Source: Apium graveolens (taxonomy: Eukaryota > Streptophyta > Magnoliopsida > Apiales > Apiaceae). From it: a stretch of 64,000 bases of DNA. The DNA lies in contig NC_133650.1 of assembly GCF_009905375.1 (NCBI RefSeq), forward strand, positions 291,786,270 to 291,850,269. The letters run 5' to 3'. Shown here one piece after another: positions 57,702 through 64,000 of this stretch (its first letter is position 1; each line of letters starts with the position of its first letter). A program made the position numbers and the translations under genes. Under the pieces are notes generated by a model. It worked only from the letters and a program-made list of their open reading frames with translations. It ran no database searches and was not told the DNA's origin.

Positions 57702-58353
57702 CATCTTATGTGCGTAGCTAACATATAACATAGCGTGTTAATCTCTATTGAAGCGACAGTGAATATAAAGGTTTAGAACTTGCCATGCTAGCATAGGTTC
57801 ATGTATTATTCTTATGCATGATTCGTAGGTAATTTTAACCATCTTACTTGACCTATGTAATCACGATATATAACTTGCGCATTAAACCGTTATGTTCTCA
57901 ATTCTTATAGACATATAAGGACTAACCATAATTGGTGTCTATTCAACTTCTATCTCTTTTGTGGATGCTTGGTAGTAGGGTATTCGTACAACGAAAGTTG
58001 TCGTTTACTAGTTTCATGTTATCTGATTAGTGTCATCACCATTACATGCTAAAGTTAAGAACAAAAAGGCTATTGAATGAAGTATTTAATGAAGTTAGGA
58101 TCCCATGTTTGTATCATATAGTTAATTCAATCACTTTTAATCTTAGTTATTTTCATATTAGTTTAATCTTAGTTATAAACAACCCAACTTGTTATTGTCT
58201 TAGCATTGAACGATAACCCTACATTGTTGCATAGGTACATAATCTATAATTAACCAAAACCAGTCTTTGTGGGAACGAATCTGATCTATATCTTATACTA
58301 CTTGTGAACGCGTATACTTGCGTGTAATTTTAGCGCGTATTAACGTCCTAACA
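57702..58353 (+). repeat. Athila-like 5' LTR, part 3
   Basis: This is the final portion of the LTR, ending in TAACGTCCTAACA, followed after six bases by a tRNA-like primer site. The end is placed by that junction. Confidence 0.7.
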
Positions 58354-58359
58354 AGTTTT

Positions 58360-58376
58360 TGGCTCCGCTGCCAGGG
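58360..58376 (+). other. Putative primer-binding site of the Athila-like element
   Basis: TGGCTCCGCTGCCAGGG resembles the tRNA-Asp-type primer sites (TGGCGCCGTTGCCGGGG) that I associate with Athila/Tat elements, with substitutions. Confidence 0.55.
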
Positions 58377-58489
58377 TCTCGGTGTTAATTTTTAGTTTAT
58401 GTGCTTATCATCAGTGGTCGTTAAAGTTCACTGACTCGGACTCTTTTACTTTCACAGTTTATTTGTTTGTGTTTCAGGTACTCATTACA

Positions 58490-59580
58490 ATGGGAGATCC
58501 AGCAACACGAACGCAAGCCTTGATGGATTTTTCTCAACCCAAGATCAATGACATTCAATCTAGCATTGTCAGGCCAGCTATCACAACTAATACCTTTGAG
58601 ATCAAGCCTGGAATAATTCAATGGGTGCATAATTCAATCCAGTTTGGGGTTTCCCCAACGGAAGATCCCAATATGCACATTAGGGATTTCATTGAGATCT
58701 GCGACACCTTCAAGTTCAACGGTGTTTCTGAAGATGCTGTGAAGCTGAGACTATTCCCATTCTCTCTGAGGGACAAGGCTAAGAGCCGGTTACACTCTCT
58801 ACCAGCTGGTTCGATAACTACTTAGGAAGATCTTGCTCAAAAGTTTCTCACTAAATTCTTCCCTATGGCAAAGACAGTTGTAATCAGGAATGCTCTTACT
58901 CAATTTGTGCAGCAATTGGGAGAATCTTTATATGAACCTTGGGAGCGCTACAAGGAGATGCTTAGAAAGTGTCCTCATCATGGAATGCCTGATTGGATAA
59001 TCATCAATTATTTTTATAATGGTTTGGGAGCACAGTCCAGACCCATGCTCGATACAGCATCAGGTGGAGCCTTATGGGCTAAGAGCTACAATGAAGCTTA
59101 TGATCTAATTGAACTGATGGCTGCTAATGAATATCAGTATCCAACTCAGAGATTTCCACAGGGCAAGGTAACATGAGTTCTTCAAGTGGATACAGCTACG
59201 ACTATCACTGATCAACTAAAGGAGTTGTCTATGAAGATCGATTCTTTGGCTAACTATGGTGGTAATTAGATAACCAGTGTTTGTGAGTTATGTGCATGTT
59301 CACATGCGACAGAGCAATGCGCTATATCTAGTGAATCAGCTCAGTTTATGAGCAACTTTCAGAGATCGCAGCAACCAGTTCCAAACATTTATCATCTTGA
59401 CAACTGAAATCATCCTAACTTCAGCCGGAGCAACAATTAGAATGCGTTACAACAGCCTTATCAGCAGTTTGGATCCAATCAATTCAATCCTCCTAATTTT
59501 CAGCAACAATTTGCACCAAGACAACAACTCCAACTTCAACAACAAACTCATGATGAAGGTCATTCGAATGAAAAATCTGA
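58490..59580 (+). pseudogene. Athila-like gag, several nonsense codons
   Basis: The ATG is at 58490 (MGDPATRTQALMDFSQPK). Core gag motifs are IQFGVSPTEDPNMHIRDFIE, then FSLRDKAKSRLHSLPAGS, then LTKFFPMAKT and YEPWERYKEMLRKCPHHGMP. Stops occur at 58823-58825, 59174-59176, about 59268, about 59405 and about 59438. They are TAG or TGA where Trp or Gln is expected. A degraded CxxC zinc-knuckle-like CELCACSHATEQC lies near 59285. The motif set is that of Athila gag. Confidence 0.85.
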
Positions 59581-59581
59581 A

Positions 59582-60541
59582 TTGCAGGAGTTGAGGCTTG
59601 TATGCAAAAACCAGGCTCTTATATGCCAAAGCCAGGTTATTTCTATCAAGACTCTGGAGAACCAGATAGGACAAATTGCTAACGTCTTATTGAATCGACT
59701 ACCAGAAATGCTTTCTAGTGATACAAAAGTTCCAGACAAGAGGGAAGCAGAAGAGCAGGTTAAGGCAATTACATTGAGGTCTGGGAAGGTTGCAAGCCCT
59801 GCAAAATCTCAAGTTCCAGAATCTGAAGTTTTGGCTGAAGAAGATGTGTAAAAGGAAGTAGAAGTGGAATCAAGGAAGAAAATTGTGGAACACACTCCTC
59901 CTGAGGGTAATACAGGGGAGAAACATGTTTATCCTCCACCTCATTTTCCTAAAAGGCTGCAGAAGCAGAAGTTGGATAAGCAATTTGCTAAGTTTCTGGA
60001 GGTGTTCAAGAAACTTCATATCAACATACATTTCGCTGAAGCTCTTGAAAAGATGCCTTGCTATGCGAGGTTTATGAAAGGTATTCTCTCTCGGAAAGTG
60101 AAGCTCGATGACCTAGAGACCGTTGCTCTTACGGAGGTATGCAGTGTTGTGTTGCAACAAAAGTTGCCTTCGAAGCTTAAAGATCCTGGAAGCTTCACTA
60201 TTCCTTGCACCATCGGAAACTTGTCGTTCGACAAGTATTTTTGTAATTTGGGAGCTAGCATCAATCTGATGTCCTTGTCTATCTTCAAGAAGCTTGGTCT
60301 GCCTGATCCGAAACCAACATACATGTCATTGCAACTAGCTGATCGTTTCATCATTTATCCACGAGGTATTGTGGAGGATGTCTTGGTTAAGTTGGATAAA
60401 CTTATCTTTCCTGATGACTTTGTAATTCTTGACTTTGAGGATGATAAGAAGATTCCTATTATCTTGGGGAGACCATTCTTAGCTACTAGCCGAACTATGA
60501 TCGATGTGAAAAAAAGGAGAGCTTACGATGAAGGTTCATGA
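59582..60541 (+). pseudogene. Athila-like protease region
   Basis: A spacer with LENQIGQIANVL and EEQVKAITLRSGK (both usual in Athila polyproteins) precedes the protease. The protease shows FTIPCTIGNLSFDKYFCNLG, where the catalytic Asp expected before LGASINLM is Asn. IPIILGRPFLATSRTMIDV follows. A TAA at 59849-59851 and an A-run frameshift near 60510 break the frame. Confidence 0.85.
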
Positions 60542-61190
60542 TCAAAAGGTCACTTTTAATGTGTTCAAGGAAATAAAGTTACCCACAGCTAAAGAGGAGT
60601 GCTTTAAAGTAGAGTGGATCAACTCTGTCATGAATACAGAGCATGTGCAATTGCCAAAGTCAGATACCTTAGAGAGATCCTTAATAGGGGAATCAATTAT
60701 TGAAGATGAAGAAGGAGCAGAGCAAATGCAGATTTTGAACGCCCCTCCGTGGAAGAGGAAGTTGGATATGCCATTCGATTCTCTTGGGTTAGTAGAGCTG
60801 AAAATTTCTCAGGAGCGTTTTGAACCATCTATTGGAGAAACTCCCACACTTGAGCTCAACCGACTGCCAGATCACTTGAGTTATTCATTCTTAGGTGCAC
60901 CCCATGATAAGGGGTTGGGATATATTTTTGATGATGTAGAGAGTGGTTGGACGGATCTTCCCGTTCCTACAGAGGGTTCCTCTCATGTGCAACAGGTAGT
61001 TGATAGGACTGGTGTTGGTGATAAGAAGTACAGGCGAGTGACTAGGCGTATGGAGGCCATGCACGACATTCACCGTCATTTTGCTGCGGATTTGACACAC
61101 ACTCTCGGTACTGTTTCCCGAGACACTGGTGTCGAGGTTGATTGGTCACCTGATCCTCCACCCGAAGAGGGTGATCTTTTTTATGACTAG
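60528..61190 (+). pseudogene. Athila-like linker with RT, RNase H and integrase deleted
   Basis: The frame begins MKVHDQKVTFNVFKEIK, the normal post-protease linker, and reaches TPTLELNRLPDHLSYSFLG, which normally leads into RT. Instead it passes within a few dozen codons to a basic/acidic tail (RRVTRRMEAMHDIHRHFAAD) and a stop at 61188-61190. No RT, RNase H or integrase motif is present. The element needs enzymes from a relative. Confidence 0.75.
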
Positions 61191-62083
61191 GTATGCCTGA
61201 AATCCTTATTATTACCTTCAATGAGAACATTGAAAATTTTAAGTTTGGGGGTGATAATGTAAAGATTAGTGTGTGTGTGTGTCCATATAGATTCATGTTG
61301 CATGTTTAGTTGTATTTCATTCATATTTTTGCATGATTGTTCATTTAGGACATATTTGTTTTTGTTTTTATGTGAGTTCATATAGTTGCATTTGCATGCA
61401 TATAACATGATCACTTAGGTTGAGCTATTTCTGATTGATAAGTTGATGTTAATTTGAGTGTGGTGATGGCGAATAGAGGGATGTTTAAGTCTTAATGAAT
61501 TGATTTGCATGCCAAAAACAAAAATTTTCACAAAGTCTTATAGGATTGCTTTTGATCTAGATCATAATTATGCTTGTTTATTAGTTGATATTTAATCACT
61601 GGTTTATATTTAGAATTTTTTCTATTCTCGTAATGACAAAAGAACACTGAATTTTTAAACTAGAGAAAAGCTTGGATTTCATTGGTAGTTGTGAATAAGG
61701 CTAGGCGTCAAATGGCTAGTAGTCGGCTCATATTTTTATGAGTAGTGTAGGGTTGAATGGGATGGAGCGAAACACACTCATTCAGAAATTGTTGAAAAAA
61801 AGAGAAAGAAAGAAAAAAGAAAAAAAAAAGGTATGTGTTTATGCATAATTGATCAAGAGTGAGCTCTTTAATACTCGAGTTATTAAGTTCTAGGGGACTT
61901 TGTGCCTAGTGACCTAAGGCTTTTATAGTCTGGGATCCGCTAACCTAACGCTCGCTACATGGGTATTATTGTATAAGTCTTTTGGGACCTCATTCATTGC
62001 ACGGTCAAATAAGCATCTTTGTTATGTGTTCAATAATAGCATGAATCCTTGTATAACTCTAGTAAAAATAAGGTGTTGAGAGT
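61191..62083 (+). other. Athila-like post-coding region
   Basis: A PPT-like AAGTTTGGGGGTG (61241-61253), a GT microsatellite (about 61270-61281) and a purine-only tract (about 61797-61831) are visible, with no supported gene. Sequence is cut by a Sirevirus LTR at 62084. The 3' LTR is right of the window. Confidence 0.6.
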
Positions 62084-62649
62084 TGTTAGATATATTTGTG
62101 GTTTCATGTCTAATCTATTGTGTTTAGTTTCAGAACTTAATATCAGGACTTACTGGAAATCAGAACTTACTGAAGTCAGAACTTATATCAGAACTTAAGG
62201 CCGTCAGGATTTATATTAAGACTTAAGTGCGGATACTTCAGATAAGGAAAGCAGCTGATTTACAGGAAATGATCGTGACTAAAACAATAGAAGATATGCA
62301 TGAAGAGTTAGAAGACTAGGATACTTGTAGAAGATAATATCTGATTGATATATTTTAGGAGACAGAATTATATTCCATATCAATTAGAAGATATCTTGTA
62401 ATTATGTACTATATAAACACAGCTTAGGGTTTACACTATAAGTGTTATCATTCACGAGGAAGATTATACATTGTAACCTATCAGCTCTTAGTGATATTGT
62501 TCATCACTGAGAGAAAATAATTGTTCTATTGTAACAGAGTTTATTATATTGAATACACTTGATTACTGTTACATAGTTGTGTTGATAAATCGATTTGATT
62601 GTATAAACACTATATTCAACCCCCTTCTATAGTGTTGTGTGACCTAACA
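62084..62649 (+). repeat. 5' LTR of Sirevirus S1, copy 3
   Basis: This 566-bp LTR begins TGTTAGATATATTTGTGG and ends GACCTAACA, followed by the primer site. It is clearly related to, but more diverged from, the other S1 LTRs. Four exact TCAGAACTT copies lie in its first 110 bp. The predicted target duplication is AGAGT (62079-62083). Confidence 0.9.
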
Positions 62650-62651
62650 AG

Positions 62652-62663
62652 TGGTATCAGAGC
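62652..62663 (+). other. Primer-binding site (initiator tRNA-Met)
   Basis: TGGTATCAGAGC lies two bases after the LTR end. Confidence 0.9.
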
Positions 62664-62705
62664 CTTTATGTTAACACACATACAGTAAGATCCAAACAAT
62701 CAATC

Positions 62706-64000
62706 ATGTCTGAAGAAACACAAACTCCAACTAAGCCCACCAAAACTCAAGATACTCAAAACACTCAAACCCACAGTCGATATGAGACTATTAGGGTTCC
62801 CATATTGAGACCATCTGAGTATCCCATATGGAAAGTGAAGATGGATATGTTTCTGGAAGCTACAGATCCAGAATACCTTGATAGAATTAATGAAGGGCCA
62901 TATAAGCCTACCAATCTCTCTGTTGCAGTTGTTGATCAACCAGCAAAGATGATACCAAAGGAGAAAAGTGAGTACACAACTGGAGACATCTCATCTATTG
63001 CAAAGGATGCAAGGGTAAGGCATTTGTTGCATAGTGCAATTGATAATGTCATGTCAAACAGGGTAATTGGATGCAAGACTGCAAAGGAGATATGGGATGC
63101 TTTGGAGACAAGATGCCATGGAACTGATGCAATCAAAAAGAACAGGAAGACTATTCTCACTCAAGAGTATGAGCACTTTGACTCAAAAGCTGATGAGTCA
63201 TTAACTGATTTATATGACAGGTTTGCCAAACTCTTGAATGATCTGTCACTGGTGGACAAGGAATATGATCTTGAAGATTCAAATCTAAAATTCCTTTTAG
63301 CTCTTCCTAAAAATTGGGATTTGAAGTCTACTACCATAAGAGATAACTATGACCTTACTGAAACTACTCTTGATGAAATTTATGGTATGCTCAAGACTCA
63401 TGAACTTGAGATGGATCAAAGGAGCAAGAGGCATGGAAGAAAGTCAAGGACAATTGCTCTTAAAGCTGAGGAGGAATCTCCTAAAGTGGTTGTCTCAAAG
63501 AGGGGCAAAGGAAAGGCTTTCATCATAAAGTCTAATTCAGAATCATCAGATTCTGATGATGATGATTCAGAAACTGAAAGTTTATATGAAGTGGATGTTG
63601 ATGCAGAGATGATGCAACTGTGTGCTCTTATGGTGAAGGGTATCACAAAGATAGCCTACAAGAAGTTCAGAAAGGGCAAGAAGTTTTCCAGGAAAGGTGG
63701 AAGTTTTGATGAGAAAGGGTTCAGAAACTCTGAAGGCAAAGGAGGAAAGTCTGACAGAGGAGACAACTCAAATGTCAAATGCTACAATTATGGTGAAAGA
63801 GGCCACATATCTCCTGACTGCAAGAAAGGAAAAAGTGATAAAGGCAATGCACTTGTCATAAAGAAGAAAAGCTGGACAGACACTTCAGATTCTGAAAATA
63901 AGGTGAACTATGCCTTGATGGCAAATGCTGATTGCAGTACTGACACTGCTGAATTGAAGGTACCTCAAACAACTTTTGCTTTTCATACTGATGATATAAA
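62706..64000 (+). CDS. Sirevirus S1 gag, open to the window end
   Basis: From ATG 62706 the frame has no stop through base 64000 (431 codons seen). It has the same order as the split gag of copy 2: SRYETIRVPILRPSEYPIWK, EIWDALETRCHG, YDRFAKLLNDLSLVDKEYDL, a Ser/Asp/Glu block, a Lys-rich stretch and a zinc knuckle near 63780. In the knuckle the second Cys is Tyr (CYNYGERGHISPDC), so metal binding there is likely lost. This is the best-preserved gag in the window, and pol should follow to the right. Confidence 0.88.
   Translation, partial: MSEETQTPTKPTKTQDTQNTQTHSRYETIRVPILRPSEYPIWKVKMDMFLEATDPEYLDRINEGPYKPTNLSVAVVDQPAKMIPKEKSEYTTGDISSIAKDARVRHLLHSAIDNVMSNRVIGCKTAKEIWDALETRCHGTDAIKKNRKTILTQEYEHFDSKADESLTDLYDRFAKLLNDLSLVDKEYDLEDSNLKFLLALPKNWDLKSTTIRDNYDLTETTLDEIYGMLKTHELEMDQRSKRHGRKSRTIALKAEEESPKVVVSKRGKGKAFIIKSNSESSDSDDDDSETESLYEVDVDAEMMQLCALMVKGITKIAYKKFRKGKKFSRKGGSFDEKGFRNSEGKGGKSDRGDNSNVKCYNYGERGHISPDCKKGKSDKGNALVIKKKSWTDTSDSENKVNYALMANADCSTDTAELKVPQTTFAFHTDDI

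Overview
This is a plant nuclear window, from a eudicot with a repeat-rich genome. I lean towards an asterid, possibly Apiaceae, from the general look of the retrotransposon families, but that is a weak guess. Only two host protein genes are present, side by side on the minus strand at about 21.3-27.4 kb. One is a six-exon, three-domain jacalin-related lectin (JAL3-like). The other is an intronless DYW-class pentatricopeptide repeat (PPR) RNA-editing protein (DYW7-like). As I recall, the same two gene types are neighbours in Arabidopsis (At1g19715/At1g19720). Nearly everything else is transposable-element DNA.

Region 1-19,553 holds the right-hand sides of four Copia/Sirevirus-type elements nested inside one another: A into B, B into C, C into D. 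Each ends in an env-like extra ORF or its remnant, a GGGGGAGAT polypurine tract and a 3' LTR. The LTR of C is further interrupted by a 3.8-kb solo LTR of a Ty3/gypsy element with a perfect 5-bp target duplication. Region 19.6-21.3 kb is AT-rich intergenic DNA with a Stowaway-like MITE.

Region 27.5-30.4 kb, upstream of the PPR gene, holds a decayed Copia fragment, TA/GA microsatellites and a 205-bp direct duplication.

From 30,402 to the window end the host is an Athila-like Ty3/gypsy element on the plus strand. Its 5' LTR is split into three pieces. The first insertion is a hAT-like DNA transposon (31,003-44,208, 8-bp target duplication), which itself contains a Sirevirus (31,750-44,134). The second is a 13.3-kb Tekay/Del-type chromovirus (44,428-57,696, minus strand, perfect TTATT duplication, two 3.7-kb LTRs). 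The Athila internal region (gag, protease, linker) has lost reverse transcriptase, RNase H and integrase by internal deletion. At 62,084 it is interrupted by another Sirevirus of the same family as copy A, which runs off the window with an open gag.

The most unusual object is the Sirevirus at 31,750-44,134. Its two LTRs face each other because everything from mid-gag to the end of the 3' LTR is inverted. A 49-bp copy of left flanking DNA sits at the right junction where a 5-bp target duplication would be expected. Other points of interest are a TCAGAACTT motif dispersed through that family, a C-terminal module that seems shared by the env-like proteins of three Sirevirus families, family-specific repeat arrays in the LTRs, and an extra leader ORF in the chromovirus. 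I found no CRISPR arrays, rRNA or tRNA genes. All retroelement coding regions with most of their length in the window carry frameshifts or stops; the gag at the right edge is open as far as it can be read.
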